DNA of 64,000 nt from Pantoea agglomerans NBRC 102470 (GCF_001598475.1 NZ_BCZA01000009.1:62001-126000), one strand, 5' to 3'; positions 33,082-45,215 are shown, counted from the first letter of the stretch. Program-made: numbers and translations. Notes: generated by a model from the letters alone, not told the origin.

Positions 33082-33573
33082 ATGCGTCGTATTTTATCAG
33101 TTCTGCTGGAGAACGAATCCGGCGCATTATCCCGTGTCGTCGGCCTGTTCTCGCAGCGCGGCTATAACATTGAGAGCCTGACCGTGGCGCCAACGGATGA
33201 TCCTACGCTGTCGCGGATGACCATTCAGACGGTGGGCGATCAGAAGGTGCTGGAGCAGATTGAAAAGCAGCTGCACAAGCTGGTAGATGTGCTGCGCGTT
33301 ACCGAGCTGGGGCAGGGCGCCTATGTTGAGCGCGAAATCATGCTGGTGAAGATTCAGGCGAGCGGTTATGGCCGCGAAGAGGTGAAGCGTAACGCCGAGA
33401 TCTTCCGTGGTCAGATCATCGACGTAACGCCGACGCTGTACACGGTTCAGCTGGCAGGAACCAGTGACAAACTGGACGCCTTCCTGAATACCGTCCGCGA
33501 TGTCGCCGAAATTGTTGAAGTGGCACGCTCCGGTATCGTCGGCGTTTCACGCGGCGATCGTATCATGCGTTAA
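33082..33573 (+). CDS. ilvH: Acetolactate synthase III, small regulatory subunit
   Basis: Confers valine feedback inhibition on IlvI and raises its activity. It is 163 residues, equal to E. coli, beginning [20 protein letters not shown]. An N-terminal ACT domain (about 1-76; [20 protein letters not shown] carries the valine-site Gly and Asn region) is followed by the C-terminal domain. An in-frame ATG at 33052 inside ilvI was rejected. Confidence 0.97.
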   Translation: MRRILSVLLENESGALSRVVGLFSQRGYNIESLTVAPTDDPTLSRMTIQTVGDQKVLEQIEKQLHKLVDVLRVTELGQGAYVEREIMLVKIQASGYGREEVKRNAEIFRGQIIDVTPTLYTVQLAGTSDKLDAFLNTVRDVAEIVEVARSGIVGVSRGDRIMR

Positions 33574-33602
33574 TCACGCAGCGTCATCATCAATCCACAC
33601 CT

Positions 33603-33628
33603 AACCCGGCGAAATGCCGGGTTTTTTT
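33603..33628 (+). terminator. Rho-independent terminator of ilvIH
   Basis: An 8-bp stem (AACCCGGC 33603-33610 with GCCGGGTT 33616-33623) with a 5-nt loop runs into a seven-T tract, 30 bases after ilvH. Confidence 0.93.
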
Positions 33629-33769
33629 ATTTTTTATGCGCCAGGCGAGTTACATTCAGAAAAGCGGTTGCTCCGCGCACTTTTCTGCTGTTAGATGATA
33701 GCCATGAGTTATCCATAGCTTAACTGCGGCTATTTCTGCCGTAAAAGCGGATTTGATGGTGGGGTTATC

Positions 33770-34780
33770 GTGAAACTGGATGAAATTGCGCGTTTGGCAG
33801 GCGTGTCGCGCACCACGGCCAGTTATGTGATCAATGGCAAAGCGCGGCAGTATCGTGTCAGCGACAAAACCGTTGAGAAAGTCATGGCGGTGGTACGTGA
33901 GCATAATTATCACCCTAATGCGGTGGCTGCCGGGCTGCGCGCCGGGCGTACGCGCTCAATTGGGTTAGTGATCCCCGATCTGGAAAATACCAGTTATACC
34001 CGTATTGCGAACTATCTTGAGCGGCAGGCCCGTCAGCGCGGCTATCAGCTGCTGATCGCCTGTTCTGAAGATCAGCCCGATAACGAGATGCGCTGCATTG
34101 AGCATCTGTTACAGCGCCAGGTCGATGCGATCATCGTTTCTACCTCGTTACCGCCAGAGCATCCCTTTTATCAGCGCTGGATCAACGATCCCCTGCCGAT
34201 TATTGCGTTAGATCGCGCGCTGGATCGTGAACATTTCACCAGCGTAGTGGGTGCCGATCAGGACGATGCCCATATGCTGGCGGCTGAACTGCGTCAGCTT
34301 GAGGTCAAAAATGTGCTGTTCCTCGGTGCGTTACCCGAGCTGTCGGTAAGTTTCCTGCGCGAGCTGGGTTTCCGCGATGCATGGAAAGACGATCCCCGGC
34401 CGATTGACTACATCTACTGCAATAGCTTCGAACGCACAGCCGCCGCGGCACTGTTTGAACAATACCTTGAAGATCACCCGATGCCGGAGGCGCTTTTTAC
34501 CACCTCATTTGGTCTGCTGCAGGGTGTGATGGATGTGACGCTGAAACGAGACGGACGGCTTCCGACCGAGCTGGCCATCGCCACCTTTGGCGACCACGAA
34601 TTACTGGACTTTCTTGAGTGTCCGGTGCTGGCGGTGGGTCAGCGTCATCGCGACGTGGCAGAGCGCGTGCTGGAATTAGTTTTAGCCTCGCTGGATGAAC
34701 CCAGAAAACCAAAACCCGGGTTAACCCGCATTCGCCGTAATTTATACCGTCGCGGACAATTAAGCCGAAAAGTTAAATGA
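33770..34780 (+). CDS. cra: Catabolite repressor/activator Cra (FruR)
   Basis: LacI-family regulator that controls glycolytic and gluconeogenic genes in response to fructose phosphates. The start is GTG (also GTG in E. coli) after GGTGGGG; 336 residues. The N-terminal helix-turn-helix [20 protein letters not shown] and hinge RRAGRTRS-like [13 protein letters not shown] are nearly identical to E. coli, so DNA specificity should be the same. The sugar-binding domain follows (about 60-330; [39 protein letters not shown]). It is monocistronic with its own terminator. Confidence 0.97.
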   Translation: MKLDEIARLAGVSRTTASYVINGKARQYRVSDKTVEKVMAVVREHNYHPNAVAAGLRAGRTRSIGLVIPDLENTSYTRIANYLERQARQRGYQLLIACSEDQPDNEMRCIEHLLQRQVDAIIVSTSLPPEHPFYQRWINDPLPIIALDRALDREHFTSVVGADQDDAHMLAAELRQLEVKNVLFLGALPELSVSFLRELGFRDAWKDDPRPIDYIYCNSFERTAAAALFEQYLEDHPMPEALFTTSFGLLQGVMDVTLKRDGRLPTELAIATFGDHELLDFLECPVLAVGQRHRDVAERVLELVLASLDEPRKPKPGLTRIRRNLYRRGQLSRKVK

Positions 34781-34784
34781 GTCA

Positions 34785-34815
34785 CGGGCAGTATTACGCT
34801 GCCCGCCTCTTTTAT
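34785..34815 (+). terminator. Rho-independent terminator of cra
   Basis: A 7-bp stem (CGGGCAG 34785-34791 with CTGCCCG 34799-34805) with a 7-nt loop is followed by CCTCTTTTA, a moderately T-rich tail, 4 bases after the cra stop. Confidence 0.8.
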
Positions 34816-35183
34816 TTAACGATTTAACTGATTAAATAAACAGGTCGACGTAAAAAAGCGTAAATTCTGCTCATCAAATCTAACAAAGCAGAAAGGGTTA
34901 TTTTTATTATCTGCTTACAACTTCAACAAACTTACTTTCCCGTCTGGCCTGAAGCCGCTGGGCTTCCTTTCGGAAATCCCCTAAAATGCCGCCGCTGTCT
35001 CAGAAACCACGATTAATATTTAGCCCTTTACATTGTTTCATTTTTAGTCGTTTTTTCCCGGGTCGTTTTTTTTATTCAGGTATTCATCGGCTTAATTTTT
35101 ACTTTCCCCTTTTATTCGTTTATATCGTCGCCAGAGATTAATTCTTCACTCTGTAAATAGTGATATTCACCTGCCGCTCCGGC
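34816..35183. other. Non-coding AT-rich gap between cra terminator and mraZ promoter
   Basis: No supported gene in about 370 bases. The composition is clearly AT-rich relative to the flanks. The only structure seen is a short GAAGCC/GGCTTC hairpin around 34950-34965 followed by CTTT, of uncertain meaning. Confidence 0.5.
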
Positions 35184-35259
35184 TTGACAAGGATTTCATG
35201 GGATCCTTAAACTCGTTTCGTGGTAAAAAGTGGGATAAAGTGGCGTAAATGGGTGATGA
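35184..35259 (+). promoter_or_regulatory. mra promoter and MraZ-binding direct repeats
   Basis: A -35 TTGACA (35184-35189) and -10 TAAACT (35208-35213, 18-bp spacer) resemble the E. coli Pmra promoter. Just downstream are GTGG-type repeats in exact 10-bp register: GTGGTAAAAA (35220), GTGGGATAAA (35230), GTGGCGTAAA (35240) and a diverged TGGGTGATGA (35250). MraZ binds such TGGG repeats to repress its own dcw operon. The mraZ ATG follows at 35275. Confidence 0.88.
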
Positions 35260-35274
35260 GGAGAAGAGACTGGC

Positions 35275-35733
35275 ATGTTCCGCGGAGCAACGTTAGTCAA
35301 TCTCGACAGCAAAGGGCGGCTCGCCGTACCTACGCGATATCGCGATTTGCTGATTGGGGAGTCTCAGGGGCAGATGGTCTGTACCATCGACCTCCACCAG
35401 CCATGCCTGTTGCTTTATACCCTGCCCGAATGGGAAATCATTGAAAAAAAGCTGGCACGCCTTTCCAGTATGAATCCACTTGAGCGCCGCGTGCAGCGTT
35501 TGCTGCTGGGGCATGCCAGTGAATGTCAGATGGATAATGCAGGCCGCCTGCTGCTGGCGAATACGCTTCGGCAGCACGCAAAATTAACCAAAGAAGTGAT
35601 GCTGGTTGGACAGTTCAATAAATTTGAGCTGTGGGATGAACAGACCTGGTATCAACAAGTCAGGGACGATATTGACGCAGAACAGTCGGCTCAGGAGCCT
35701 TTATCTGAGCGGTTGCAGGACTTGTCGCTATAG
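35275..35733 (+). CDS. mraZ: Transcriptional regulator MraZ
   Basis: Repressor of the dcw cluster. It is 152 residues like E. coli MraZ, with two AbrB-like swapped-hairpin domains; the conserved [14 protein letters not shown] (about 10-23) and [17 protein letters not shown] (about 82-98) each carry the DxxGR DNA-contact motif. It is first gene of the cluster, 2 bases before rsmH. Confidence 0.97.
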   Translation: MFRGATLVNLDSKGRLAVPTRYRDLLIGESQGQMVCTIDLHQPCLLLYTLPEWEIIEKKLARLSSMNPLERRVQRLLLGHASECQMDNAGRLLLANTLRQHAKLTKEVMLVGQFNKFELWDEQTWYQQVRDDIDAEQSAQEPLSERLQDLSL

Positions 35734-35735
35734 CT

Positions 35736-36677
35736 ATGCAGGAAAATTTCAAACATACCACCGTGCTGTTGGATGAGGCGGTTAACGGCCTCAATATCAG
35801 GGAAGACGGTATTTACATCGACGGCACTTTTGGTCGTGGTGGCCATTCACGCCTGATTCTTTCGCAGCTGGGAGAGAAGGGAAAGCTGATCGCCATCGAT
35901 CGTGATCCGCAAGCTATCGCCGCTGCCGCAGAGATCACCGACCCGCGTTTTTCAATTATTCATGGCCCTTTTTCCGCGCTGGCAGAGTATGTCTCCGAAC
36001 GGGATCTGGTCGGAAAGATTGACGGCATTTTGCTGGACCTGGGGGTTTCATCACCGCAGCTGGATGACGCCGAACGTGGCTTCTCCTTTATGCGTGACGG
36101 ACCGCTGGATATGCGAATGGACCCGTCGCGCGGGCACTCCGCCGCAGAATGGTTGCTGCACGCAGAAGAGGCGGATATCGCGTTTGTCCTGAAGACCTAC
36201 GGTGAAGAGCGATTCGCCAAACGCATCGCTCGGGCCATTGTCGAGCGTAATCGTGAACAGCCGATGACCCGGACCCGGGAACTGGCTGAGGTGATCTCAA
36301 TCGCCATGCCGGTAAAAGATAAGTTTAAGCATCCGGCTACGCGCAGCTTCCAGGCGATTCGTATCTGGATTAACAGCGAACTGGAAGAGATCGATATTGC
36401 CCTGAAAGGCGCTGTTGAAGTGCTGGCCCCGCAGGGCCGCCTCTCTGTTATCAGCTTCCATTCACTGGAAGATCGGCTGGTGAAGCGCTTTATGCGCGAT
36501 CAGAGTCGCGGGCCGCAGGTGCCGCCTGGGATTCCCATGACTGAACATCAGCTGCGTGCCCTGGGTGGGCGTGAACTGAAGTTGCTCGGCAAAATGTCGC
36601 CGGGTGATGCTGAAGTCTCTGAGAACCCACGTGCGCGCAGCTCGGTATTACGTATCGCGGAGAAAACCGACGCATGA
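35736..36677 (+). CDS. rsmH: 16S rRNA (cytosine1402-N4)-methyltransferase
   Basis: Methylates the N4 of C1402 in the 30S P site using SAM (formerly mraW). It is 313 residues. [14 protein letters not shown] opens the protein; the SAM-binding loop is [14 protein letters not shown] (about 29-42), and [20 protein letters not shown] is the family signature. [11 protein letters not shown] is conserved near the C terminus. Its stop overlaps the ftsL start by 4 bases (ATGA). Confidence 0.97.
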   Translation: MQENFKHTTVLLDEAVNGLNIREDGIYIDGTFGRGGHSRLILSQLGEKGKLIAIDRDPQAIAAAAEITDPRFSIIHGPFSALAEYVSERDLVGKIDGILLDLGVSSPQLDDAERGFSFMRDGPLDMRMDPSRGHSAAEWLLHAEEADIAFVLKTYGEERFAKRIARAIVERNREQPMTRTRELAEVISIAMPVKDKFKHPATRSFQAIRIWINSELEEIDIALKGAVEVLAPQGRLSVISFHSLEDRLVKRFMRDQSRGPQVPPGIPMTEHQLRALGGRELKLLGKMSPGDAEVSENPRARSSVLRIAEKTDA

Positions 36678-36994
36678 TCGGTAATGAGCGTCACAGTCTG
36701 CCTGCCGTTATCGGCGGGGATCTGCTGCGAAAGGGCAAGATTCCGGTGCTGTTGCTGATCGCTGTGGTGGTTTCTGCCGTGCTGGTGGTGACTACCACCC
36801 ATAAAACACGACTGTTAACCGCGCAGCGCGAACAACTGGTGCTGGAGCGTGACGCACTCGATATCGAGTGGCGCAACCTGATCCTGGAAGAGAATGCACT
36901 GGGCGATCACAGCCGTGTTGAACGCATCGCCACCGAGAAGCTGCAACTGCAGCACGTTGATCCTTCACAAGAAAATATCGTGGTGCAGAAATAA
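36674..36994 (+). CDS. ftsL: Cell division protein FtsL
   Basis: A small bitopic division protein that with FtsB and FtsQ recruits and activates the FtsW-FtsI septal synthase. It is 106 residues: a short cytoplasmic tail, one transmembrane helix around residues 24-44 ([20 protein letters not shown]), then a periplasmic coiled coil ([20 protein letters not shown]) ending in conserved [15 protein letters not shown]. It is 16 bases before ftsI. Confidence 0.96.
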   Translation: MIGNERHSLPAVIGGDLLRKGKIPVLLLIAVVVSAVLVVTTTHKTRLLTAQREQLVLERDALDIEWRNLILEENALGDHSRVERIATEKLQLQHVDPSQENIVVQK

Positions 36995-37010
36995 GGACCT
37001 CAGATAGCGA

Positions 37011-38777
37011 ATGAGCGGCACAGGCAGAACGCTGAAATTGAAGAAACCGGAAGATAAAGCCAGCTTTGTAAGCTGGCGTTTTGCGTTGCTGTGCGGCTGT
37101 ATTTTACTGGCGCTGGGTGGATTGCTGTCACGTGTGGCCTGGCTGCAGGTGATTAATCCTGGCAAGCTGGTAAAAGAGGGCGATCTGCGCTCGCTGCGTG
37201 TTCAGGCGGTGCCCACCTCACGCGGTATGATCAGCGATCGCGCCGGACGTCCGCTGGCAGTCAGCGTGCCGGTCAACGCTATCTGGGCCGATCCCAAAGA
37301 GCTGCACGCCGGTGGCGGCGTGACGCTGGACAGCCGCTGGAAGGCGCTTTCCGATGCGCTCTCTATTCCCCTTGATCAGCTGGCCGCCCGCGTGAATGCC
37401 AATCCCAAAGGCCGCTTTGTCTATCTGGCGCGCCAGGTCAATCCGGCTATCGGCGACTACGTTAAAAAACTCAAACTTCCCGGTATTCATCTGCGCGAAG
37501 AGTCGCGCCGTTACTATCCTGCCGGGCAGGTCACCTCCCATCTCATTGGCTTTACCAACATCGACGGGCAGGGCATTGAAGGCATCGAGAAGAGCTTTGA
37601 TAAGTGGCTGACCGGTGCACCCGGCGAGCGGACGGTGCGCAAAGATCGGTACGGTCGGGTCATCGAGGATATCTCTTCGGTGGACAGCCGGGCCGCTCAT
37701 AACCTGACGCTGAGCATTGATGAGCGGTTACAGGCGCTGGTTTACCGTGAACTGAATAACGCCGTTGCCTTTAACAAAGCGGAATCGGGTACGGCGGTGC
37801 TGGTGGATGTCAATACCGGTGAAGTGCTGGCGATGGCCAACAGCCCGGCTTACAACCCGAACAATCTCGGCAACACGCCAAAAGATCTGATGCGTAACCG
37901 CGCCATCACCGACATTTTCGAACCTGGCTCTACCGTGAAGCCGATGGTGGTGATGACGGCGCTGCAGCGTGGTGTGGTGAGAGAGAACAGCGTCCTGAAT
38001 ACCGTGCCGTACCGCGTCAATGGTCATGAGATCAAAGATGTGGCGCGCTACAACGAATTGACCCTGACAGGGGTTTTACAGAAGTCGAGTAACGTCGGTG
38101 TTTCACGTCTGGCGTTAGCGATGCCTTCCTCAGCGCTGGTAGAAACTTACGCGCGCTTTGGACTGGGCAAACCGACCAATTTGGGGCTGGTCGGGGAAAG
38201 CAGTGGCTTATACCCTAAAAAACAACGGTGGTCTGACATAGAGAGGGCCACCTTCTCTTTCGGCTACGGGCTAATGGTAACGCCGTTACAGTTAGCGCGA
38301 GTCTACGCAACGATTGGCAGCTATGGCATTAATCGCCCGCTGTCGATCACCAAAGTGGATCCGCCCGTCGCGGGACAACGCGTTTTCGATGAGTCACTGG
38401 TGAAAACCGTGATGCACATGATGGAAAGCGTGGCGCTGCCCGGAGGCGGGGGCGTCAAAGCGGCAATCAAGGGTTATCGCATTGCGATAAAAACCGGTAC
38501 GGCGAAAAAGGTCGGGCCGGACGGACGCTACGTCAATAAATACATTGCCTACACCGCAGGCGTCGCGCCTGCCAGTCATCCCCGATTCGCGCTGGTGGTG
38601 GTGATCAACGATCCCCAGGCCGGCAAGTATTACGGCGGTGCGGTCTCTGCACCGGTATTTGGAGCCATCATGGGTGGCGTACTGCGTACCATGAACATCG
38701 AGCCGGACGCGTTACCGACCAATGACAAGAATGAGCTGGTGACTAACAGAAGTGAGGAATCAAGTGACAGATCGTAA
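37011..38777 (+). CDS. ftsI: Septal peptidoglycan transpeptidase FtsI (PBP3)
   Basis: Cross-links septal peptidoglycan as partner of FtsW and is a target of beta-lactams such as aztreonam. It is 588 residues, identical in length to E. coli. A single membrane anchor lies near residues 24-44 ([20 protein letters not shown]), followed by the pedestal domain and then the transpeptidase with the active-site STVK in [12 protein letters not shown] (about 307), SSNVGVSRL, and KTGT in [11 protein letters not shown]. Its 3' end overlaps murE by 14 bases. Confidence 0.97.
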   Translation: MSGTGRTLKLKKPEDKASFVSWRFALLCGCILLALGGLLSRVAWLQVINPGKLVKEGDLRSLRVQAVPTSRGMISDRAGRPLAVSVPVNAIWADPKELHAGGGVTLDSRWKALSDALSIPLDQLAARVNANPKGRFVYLARQVNPAIGDYVKKLKLPGIHLREESRRYYPAGQVTSHLIGFTNIDGQGIEGIEKSFDKWLTGAPGERTVRKDRYGRVIEDISSVDSRAAHNLTLSIDERLQALVYRELNNAVAFNKAESGTAVLVDVNTGEVLAMANSPAYNPNNLGNTPKDLMRNRAITDIFEPGSTVKPMVVMTALQRGVVRENSVLNTVPYRVNGHEIKDVARYNELTLTGVLQKSSNVGVSRLALAMPSSALVETYARFGLGKPTNLGLVGESSGLYPKKQRWSDIERATFSFGYGLMVTPLQLARVYATIGSYGINRPLSITKVDPPVAGQRVFDESLVKTVMHMMESVALPGGGGVKAAIKGYRIAIKTGTAKKVGPDGRYVNKYIAYTAGVAPASHPRFALVVVINDPQAGKYYGGAVSAPVFGAIMGGVLRTMNIEPDALPTNDKNELVTNRSEESSDRS

Positions 38778-40251
38778 CCTGCGCGATTTACTCGGCCCCT
38801 GGGTGCCAGGCGCGCCGGCGCGCCCACTGCGTGACATGACCCTGGATAGCCGCATTGCGGCTTCTGGCGATCTGTTTGTCGCTGTTGCAGGCCATCAGGT
38901 TGATGGACGCCGTTTCATTCCGCAGGCAATTGCGCAGGGCGTTGCCGCTGTGGTGGCGGAAGCTGAGGGTGAAGCGGTCGACGGCGAAATCCGTGAAATG
39001 CACGGCGTACCGGTTATCTATCTGGCGCAGCTGCATCAGCGCCTTTCGGCCCTGGCAGGCCGTTTTTATCAGCAGCCGGGCGAAAAACAGAAGCTGATTG
39101 GCGTCACCGGCACCAACGGTAAAACCACCACCACCCAGTTGCTGGCGCAGTGGGCGACGCTACTGGGTGAGACCAGCGCGGTGATGGGCACCGTCGGAAA
39201 TGGGCTGGTAGGTCACTTAGCGGCGGCAGAAAATACCACGGGTTCAGCGGTTGATGTTCAGCATCTGCTGCACGATCTGGCTGAAAAAGGGGCGACCCTG
39301 ACCGCAATGGAAGTCTCGTCACACGGACTGGTTCAGCATCGCGTCGCTGCGCTGCCGTTTGCCGCAGCGGTCTTCACCAATCTCAGCCGCGATCACCTCG
39401 ATTACCACGGTGATATGCAGAGCTATGAGTCAGCTAAATGGCTGCTCTTTTCTGAGCATCAGGTCGGGCAGGCGATTCTTAACGCGGATGACGAAGTCGG
39501 TCGTCGTTGGCTGGCGCGCTTACCTGATGCCGTTGCGGTCACCATGGAGGATAACCTCCAGCCGGGCTGCCACGGGCGCTGGCTTAAAGCCGATGCGGTG
39601 GATTACCACGATAACGGCGCACATATTCGTTTCAGCTCCAGCTGGGGCAACGGCGAAATCGACAGTCCGCTGATGGGTGCCTTCAACGTCAGCAATCTGA
39701 TGCTGGCGCTGGCGACGCTGCTGTCACTGGATTATCCGCTGGCGACGCTAATCAGCGTTGCACCGCAGTTGCAGCCGGTCAACGGGCGTATGGAAGTGTT
39801 CAGCGCCGCAGGAAAACCGACGGTTGTCGTGGATTATGCCCACACCCCGGATGCGCTGGAAAAAGCGCTGGAAGCGGCACGTCTGCACTGCAAAGGAAAA
39901 CTCTGGTGCCTGTTTGGCTGCGGCGGTGACCGTGACAAAGGCAAACGCCCGTTAATGGGCGCGATTGCTGAGCAATATGCGGATGTGGTGGTGATTACGG
40001 ATGACAATCCGCGCAGCGAAGATCCGCAGGCGATTGTAAAAGATATTCTGACCGGTTTGCTGGACCCAGGCCGCGCCCGCGTGGTCTCTGGTCGTGCGCA
40101 GGCGGTCACTAACGCCGTTATGCAGGCGCAGCCCGACGATATCGTGCTGGTGGCTGGCAAAGGCCATGAAGATTATCAGATCATTGGCAATCGCCGTCTC
40201 GACTACTCCGATCGTGCCACCGTTGCGGCACTGCTGGGAGGCGTTGCATGA
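38764..40251 (+). CDS. murE: UDP-MurNAc-L-Ala-D-Glu:meso-diaminopimelate ligase
   Basis: Adds meso-diaminopimelate to the peptidoglycan precursor using ATP. The GTG at 38764, with GAGGA upstream, gives 495 residues (E. coli 495) and aligns with the known N terminus [17 protein letters not shown]. The ATP loop is [14 protein letters not shown] (about 109-122), and the DNPR motif (TDDNPRSED) that selects diaminopimelate rather than lysine is intact. An earlier in-frame GTG at 38752 is not favoured. It overlaps murF by 4 bases. Confidence 0.97.
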   Translation: MTDRNLRDLLGPWVPGAPARPLRDMTLDSRIAASGDLFVAVAGHQVDGRRFIPQAIAQGVAAVVAEAEGEAVDGEIREMHGVPVIYLAQLHQRLSALAGRFYQQPGEKQKLIGVTGTNGKTTTTQLLAQWATLLGETSAVMGTVGNGLVGHLAAAENTTGSAVDVQHLLHDLAEKGATLTAMEVSSHGLVQHRVAALPFAAAVFTNLSRDHLDYHGDMQSYESAKWLLFSEHQVGQAILNADDEVGRRWLARLPDAVAVTMEDNLQPGCHGRWLKADAVDYHDNGAHIRFSSSWGNGEIDSPLMGAFNVSNLMLALATLLSLDYPLATLISVAPQLQPVNGRMEVFSAAGKPTVVVDYAHTPDALEKALEAARLHCKGKLWCLFGCGGDRDKGKRPLMGAIAEQYADVVVITDDNPRSEDPQAIVKDILTGLLDPGRARVVSGRAQAVTNAVMQAQPDDIVLVAGKGHEDYQIIGNRRLDYSDRATVAALLGGVA

Positions 40252-41606
40252 TTCCGGTTTCATTAAAAACCCTGGCGGAGATCACCGGCGGCACGCTGCA
40301 TGGCAGCGATTTAACGCTGAGTGACGTGACCACCGATACCCGCAAAGTCACGGCGGGCAGCCTGTTTGTTGCGCTGGTGGGCGAACGCTTTGATGCGCAC
40401 GACTTCGCCGGCGATGCCATTGCGAATGGCGCACAGGCGCTGCTGGTAAGTAAGCATTTACCTGTCGCTGTGCCACAGGTGGTGGTTGAAGACACCCGTC
40501 TCGCCTTTGGCAGGCTGGGCGCATGGGTTCGTCAGCAGTCGACCGCCCGTGTAGTGGCGCTGACCGGCTCCTCCGGCAAAACCTCGGTTAAAGAGATGAC
40601 GGCGGCGATTCTGCGTGAGTGTGGCGAAACGCTCTACACCGCAGGCAATCTTAACAACGATTATGGCGTACCGATGACGCTGCTGCGGCTGACCGCAGAA
40701 CATCAGTATGCGGTCATCGAACTCGGTGCGAATCATCAGGGCGAAATCGCCTACACCACCGGACTGGTTCAACCGGAAAGCGCGCTGGTGAATAACCTGG
40801 CCGCGGCGCATCTGGAAGGCTTTGGTTCGCTGGCCGGTGTTGCTAAAGCCAAGGGCGAAATCTTCCAGGGCTTACCGGCTCACGGCATTGCGATTCTGAA
40901 CGCAGAGAGCAATGACTGGCCCAACTGGCAGAGCACGCTGCAGGATAAAACCGTGTGGCGTTTCTCACCGCAGGCGGCAGAGTGTGAATTCTCCGCCCGT
41001 GATATCCGCATTGCTCAGGATGGTACTCATTTTGTGATGATAACGCCGCGTGGCGAAGCTGAGATCGTGCTGCCATTGCCGGGTCGGCATAACATCGCCA
41101 ACGCCCTGGCGGCGGCGGCACTGGCTCTGTCAGTGGATGCACCGCTTAGCGCCGTTCAGCAGGGGCTGAAAAACCTGCAGTCGGTGCCAGGTCGTTTGTT
41201 CCCGGTTCGCCTCTCTGCGCATCAGCTGCTGCTGGATGACAGCTACAACGCTAACGTCGGTTCGATGACAGCAGCTGTTCAGGTCCTGTCAGAGATGCCG
41301 GGTTACCGGGTGCTGGTCACGGGTGATATGGCGGAACTGGGTGAAGAGACCGAAAGTTGTCACCGCGAAGTGGGGCAAGCGGCACGTGATGCAGGCATTG
41401 ATCGCGTGCTGAGCACCGGAAAATTCAGCCATTTCATCAGTGAAAGCAGTGAAGTTGGCGAACATTTCAGCGATAAGACTGCGCTGACTGAACGTTTGCG
41501 TCAATTGTTGTCCGAACACTCAGAAATTACCGTCCTGATAAAAGGTTCACGTAGTGCCGCCATGGAGCAGGTAGTACAGAGCTTAAAGGAGAAAGGAACA
41601 TGTTAG
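40248..41606 (+). CDS. murF: UDP-MurNAc-tripeptide:D-Ala-D-Ala ligase
   Basis: Adds D-Ala-D-Ala to finish UDP-MurNAc-pentapeptide. It is 452 residues (E. coli 452) with the Mur-ligase ATP loop [15 protein letters not shown], the central [15 protein letters not shown], and the C-terminal [12 protein letters not shown] and [10 protein letters not shown]. It overlaps mraY by 7 bases. Confidence 0.97.
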   Translation: MIPVSLKTLAEITGGTLHGSDLTLSDVTTDTRKVTAGSLFVALVGERFDAHDFAGDAIANGAQALLVSKHLPVAVPQVVVEDTRLAFGRLGAWVRQQSTARVVALTGSSGKTSVKEMTAAILRECGETLYTAGNLNNDYGVPMTLLRLTAEHQYAVIELGANHQGEIAYTTGLVQPESALVNNLAAAHLEGFGSLAGVAKAKGEIFQGLPAHGIAILNAESNDWPNWQSTLQDKTVWRFSPQAAECEFSARDIRIAQDGTHFVMITPRGEAEIVLPLPGRHNIANALAAAALALSVDAPLSAVQQGLKNLQSVPGRLFPVRLSAHQLLLDDSYNANVGSMTAAVQVLSEMPGYRVLVTGDMAELGEETESCHREVGQAARDAGIDRVLSTGKFSHFISESSEVGEHFSDKTALTERLRQLLSEHSEITVLIKGSRSAAMEQVVQSLKEKGTC

Positions 41607-42682
41607 TTTGGCTGGCCGAGCATCTGGTCGCTTTTTATTCGGGATTTAACGTCTTTTCCTATCTGACGTTTCGCGCCATTGTCAGCCTGCTGACCGCGTT
41701 ATTCATCTCTCTCTGGATGGGGCCGCGCCTGATCGCCTGGCTGCAGAAATTACAGATTGGCCAGGTCGTCCGTAACGATGGCCCGGAATCGCATTTCAGT
41801 AAGCGCGGCACGCCGACCATGGGCGGCATCATGATTCTGACCTCCATCACCATTTCGGTGCTGATGTGGGCATATCCGTCGAATCCCTATGTCTGGTGCG
41901 TGCTGTTCGTGTTAATCGGCTTTGGCATCATCGGTTTTGTCGATGACTACCGCAAAGTGGTACGCAAAGACACCAAAGGCCTGATCGCCCGCTGGAAATA
42001 TTTCTGGATGTCGGTGATTTCGCTGGGCGTCGCGTTCGGGCTCTATGCGGCAGGTAAAGATACCCCCGCGACCCAACTGGTCGTGCCCTTTTTCAAAGAC
42101 ATCATGCCGCAGCTAGGTCTGTTTTATGTGCTGCTGGCTTACTTTGTGATTGTCGGAACGGGTAATGCGGTCAATCTGACCGATGGCCTGGATGGGCTGG
42201 CGATTATGCCAACCGTCTTTGTCGCCGCGGGCTTTGCGCTGGTTGCCTGGGCCACCGGTAACGTGAAGTTTGCTGAATATCTGCATATTCCCTATCTGCG
42301 TCACGCCGGTGAGCTGGTGATTGTATGTACCGCCATTGTCGGGGCAGGGCTGGGCTTCCTGTGGTTCAACACCTATCCGGCTCAGGTCTTTATGGGCGAC
42401 GTGGGTTCGCTGGCGCTGGGCGGCGCGCTGGGCACCATTGCGGTGTTGCTGCGTCAGGAATTTTTACTGGTGATCATGGGCGGCGTATTTGTGGTTGAAA
42501 CGCTGTCGGTGATCCTGCAGGTGGGATCGTTTAAGTTGCGCGGCCAGCGTATTTTCCGCATGGCGCCGATCCATCACCACTATGAACTTAAGGGCTGGCC
42601 GGAACCGCGCGTCATTGTGCGCTTCTGGATTATTTCGCTAATGCTGGTGCTGATTGGCCTGGCCACGCTGAAGGTGCGTTAA
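41600..42682 (+). CDS. mraY: Phospho-MurNAc-pentapeptide transferase
   Basis: Transfers phospho-MurNAc-pentapeptide to undecaprenyl phosphate, making lipid I at the inner membrane. It is 360 residues, the E. coli length, with about ten transmembrane segments. Catalytic Asp-rich loops are visible: GFVDDYRKV (about 113-121), [11 protein letters not shown] and [11 protein letters not shown]. The His-rich loop [12 protein letters not shown] is typical. It is 2 bases before murD. Confidence 0.97.
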   Translation: MLVWLAEHLVAFYSGFNVFSYLTFRAIVSLLTALFISLWMGPRLIAWLQKLQIGQVVRNDGPESHFSKRGTPTMGGIMILTSITISVLMWAYPSNPYVWCVLFVLIGFGIIGFVDDYRKVVRKDTKGLIARWKYFWMSVISLGVAFGLYAAGKDTPATQLVVPFFKDIMPQLGLFYVLLAYFVIVGTGNAVNLTDGLDGLAIMPTVFVAAGFALVAWATGNVKFAEYLHIPYLRHAGELVIVCTAIVGAGLGFLWFNTYPAQVFMGDVGSLALGGALGTIAVLLRQEFLLVIMGGVFVVETLSVILQVGSFKLRGQRIFRMAPIHHHYELKGWPEPRVIVRFWIISLMLVLIGLATLKVR

Positions 42683-42684
42683 TC

Positions 42685-44001
42685 ATGGCTGACTATCGGG
42701 GTAGAAAAGTCGTCATCATCGGGCTGGGCCTCACCGGGCTCTCCTGTGTTGATTTCTTTTTAGCGCAGGGCGTTACGCCTCGCGTGATGGACACCCGTGT
42801 CTCGCCGCCGGGGCTGGATAAATTGCCCGGGCAGGTTGAACGCCATCTGGGCGGCATCAACGGCGACTGGCTGCTGGCGGCCGATCTGATTGTTGCCAGC
42901 CCTGGCGTCGCGCTGGCGCATCCGATTCTCAGCGAAGCCGTCGAAGCCGGCATCGAAATTGTCGGTGACATTGAGCTCTTTTGCCGCGAGGCGCAGGCGC
43001 CGATCGTGGCGATCACCGGCTCCAACGGTAAAAGCACGGTCACGACGCTGGTGGGTGAAATGGCGAAAGCCGCAGGCTGGCAGGTGGGCGTCGGCGGCAA
43101 TATTGGTCTTCCCGCGCTGAGTCTGCTGCAGTCACCGGCGCAACTCTATGTACTGGAACTTTCGAGTTTTCAGCTGGAGACCACGCACAGTCTGAAAGCC
43201 GCGGCGGCAACCATACTTAACGTCAGCGAAGATCATATGGATCGCTATCCGCTGGGTATGCAGCAGTATCGCGCCGCTAAGCTGCGGGTCTATGAAAATG
43301 CACAGGTCTGCATCGTTAACGCCGATGATGCCCTGACGATGCCGGTACGCGGCGCGGACACCCGTTGCGTCAGCTTTGGTGTCGATTTCGGGGACTACCA
43401 CCTTAACAAGCAGCAGGGCAGTATCTGGCTGCGGGTGAAAGGCGAGAAAGTTCTGAACACGGCTGAAATGAAGATGGTGGGACAGCACAACTACACCAAT
43501 GCGCTGGCTGCGCTGGCGCTGGCCGATGCGGTGGGTCTGCCACGTGCTTCCAGTCTGGCTGCCTTAACGCACTTTAACGGTCTGGCGCATCGCTTCCAGC
43601 TGGTCCATGAGCATCAGGGCGTGCGCTGGATCAATGACTCCAAAGCCACCAACGTCGGCAGCACCGAAGCGGCGCTGAATGGCCTGCAGGTGAAGGGAAC
43701 GCTGTGGCTGCTGATGGGCGGTGATGGCAAGTCGGCCGATTTTACGCCGCTGATCCCCTGGCTGCAGGGCGACAATGTGCGCCTTTACTGCTTTGGTCGC
43801 GATGGCGATGCGCTGGCGGCGCTGCGTCCGGAGATCGCCGTGCGCACTGAGACCATGCGCCAGGCGATGGAGCAGATTGCGCCGCAGGTTAAAGCAGGCG
43901 ATATGGTTCTGCTGTCGCCAGCCTGCGCCAGCCTTGACCAGTTCCGTAACTTTGAGCAGCGCGGTGAGCAGTTCGCGCAACTGGCGAAGGAGCTGAGCTG
44001 A
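42685..44001 (+). CDS. murD: UDP-MurNAc-L-alanine:D-glutamate ligase
   Basis: Adds D-glutamate to the precursor. It is 438 residues (E. coli 438). The N-terminal Rossmann part reads [17 protein letters not shown], the ATP loop is [15 protein letters not shown] (about 111-125), and the carboxylated-Lys region and C-terminal [17 protein letters not shown] and [12 protein letters not shown] are present. The stop shares one base with the ftsW ATG (TGATG). Confidence 0.97.
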   Translation: MADYRGRKVVIIGLGLTGLSCVDFFLAQGVTPRVMDTRVSPPGLDKLPGQVERHLGGINGDWLLAADLIVASPGVALAHPILSEAVEAGIEIVGDIELFCREAQAPIVAITGSNGKSTVTTLVGEMAKAAGWQVGVGGNIGLPALSLLQSPAQLYVLELSSFQLETTHSLKAAAATILNVSEDHMDRYPLGMQQYRAAKLRVYENAQVCIVNADDALTMPVRGADTRCVSFGVDFGDYHLNKQQGSIWLRVKGEKVLNTAEMKMVGQHNYTNALAALALADAVGLPRASSLAALTHFNGLAHRFQLVHEHQGVRWINDSKATNVGSTEAALNGLQVKGTLWLLMGGDGKSADFTPLIPWLQGDNVRLYCFGRDGDALAALRPEIAVRTETMRQAMEQIAPQVKAGDMVLLSPACASLDQFRNFEQRGEQFAQLAKELS

Positions 44002-45215
44002 TGCGTATTCCTGGCGCCGGACTGGCGGGATATTTCTCAGGACGCCTGAAAGACTGGGTCATGGGCGCACGCGAAAGTGATGACTCTTCGCTGGTGCTCT
44101 ATGACCGCACACTGCTATGGCTGACGCTGGGCCTGGCGGTGATTGGTTTCGTGATGGTGACGTCGGCTTCAATGCCGGTGGGTCAGCGTCTGAATGACGA
44201 TCTCTTTTATTTTGCCAAGCGCGATGCCTTCTACATCGTGCTGGCTGTATGTATGGCGCTGGTCACGCTGCGGGTGCCGATGGATTTCTGGCAGCGCTAC
44301 AGCAACGTGATGCTGATGGTCACGGTCGCGATGCTGCTGATTGTTCTGGTAGTCGGTAGCTCGGTTAACGGTGCATCGCGCTGGATCGCGCTGGGTCCGC
44401 TGCGTATTCAGCCTGCAGAGCTGTCGAAGCTCTCTCTGTTCTGCTATCTCGCCAGTTATCTGGTGCGCAAAGTGGAAGAGGTGCGTAACAACTTCTGGGG
44501 CTTCTGTAAGCCGATGGGCGTGATGGTGGTGCTGGCCGTGTTACTGCTGGCGCAGCCGGATCTCGGTACGGTGGTTGTGCTATTTGTGACGACCCTGGCG
44601 ATGCTGTTCCTGGCGGGCGCCAAACTGTGGCAGTTCCTGGCAATCATCGGTTCCGGCATCTTTGCGGTGATCCTGCTGATCATTGCAGAACCCTACCGTA
44701 TGCGCCGTGTGACCTCGTTCTGGAACCCGTGGGAAGATCCCTTTGGCAGCGGCTACCAGCTGACCCAGTCACTGATGGCATTTGGTCGCGGGGAATTCTG
44801 GGGCCAGGGGCTCGGTAACTCCGTGCAAAAGCTGGAATATCTGCCCGAAGCGCATACCGACTTTATTTTCGCCATCATCGGGGAAGAACTCGGCTACGTC
44901 GGTGTGGTAATGGCACTTTTAATGGTATTCTTCGTCGCTTTTCGTGCGATGTCGATTGGCCGTCGTGCTCTGGAACTGGATCAGCGTTTTTCCGGCTTTT
45001 TAGCCTGTTCAATCGGAGTCTGGTTCAGCTTCCAGGCGCTGGTTAACGTCGGTGCAGCAGCCGGTATGTTACCGACCAAAGGTCTGACCTTACCGCTGAT
45101 CAGTTACGGTGGGTCGAGTCTGATCATTATGTCGACTGCCATCGTCTTTTTATTACGCATAGATTATGAAACGCGCCTGGCGAAAGCGCAGGCGTTTACC
45201 CGAGGTGGTCGATGA
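44001..45215 (+). CDS. ftsW: Septal peptidoglycan glycosyltransferase FtsW (SEDS family)
   Basis: Polymerises septal glycan strands from lipid II with FtsI. It is 404 residues, about 10 fewer than E. coli, the difference being in the cytoplasmic N terminus. Ten transmembrane segments are evident. The SEDS hallmarks [21 protein letters not shown], the large-loop [23 protein letters not shown] and the C-terminal [13 protein letters not shown] are conserved. It overlaps murG by 4 bases. Confidence 0.97.
   Translation: MRIPGAGLAGYFSGRLKDWVMGARESDDSSLVLYDRTLLWLTLGLAVIGFVMVTSASMPVGQRLNDDLFYFAKRDAFYIVLAVCMALVTLRVPMDFWQRYSNVMLMVTVAMLLIVLVVGSSVNGASRWIALGPLRIQPAELSKLSLFCYLASYLVRKVEEVRNNFWGFCKPMGVMVVLAVLLLAQPDLGTVVVLFVTTLAMLFLAGAKLWQFLAIIGSGIFAVILLIIAEPYRMRRVTSFWNPWEDPFGSGYQLTQSLMAFGRGEFWGQGLGNSVQKLEYLPEAHTDFIFAIIGEELGYVGVVMALLMVFFVAFRAMSIGRRALELDQRFSGFLACSIGVWFSFQALVNVGAAAGMLPTKGLTLPLISYGGSSLIIMSTAIVFLLRIDYETRLAKAQAFTRGGR

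Noticed and set aside
33657-33687. Inverted repeat CAGAAAAG / CTTTTCTG upstream of cra
   Set aside because: A long 15-nt loop and no T-run or known operator match; it may be chance in an AT-rich stretch.
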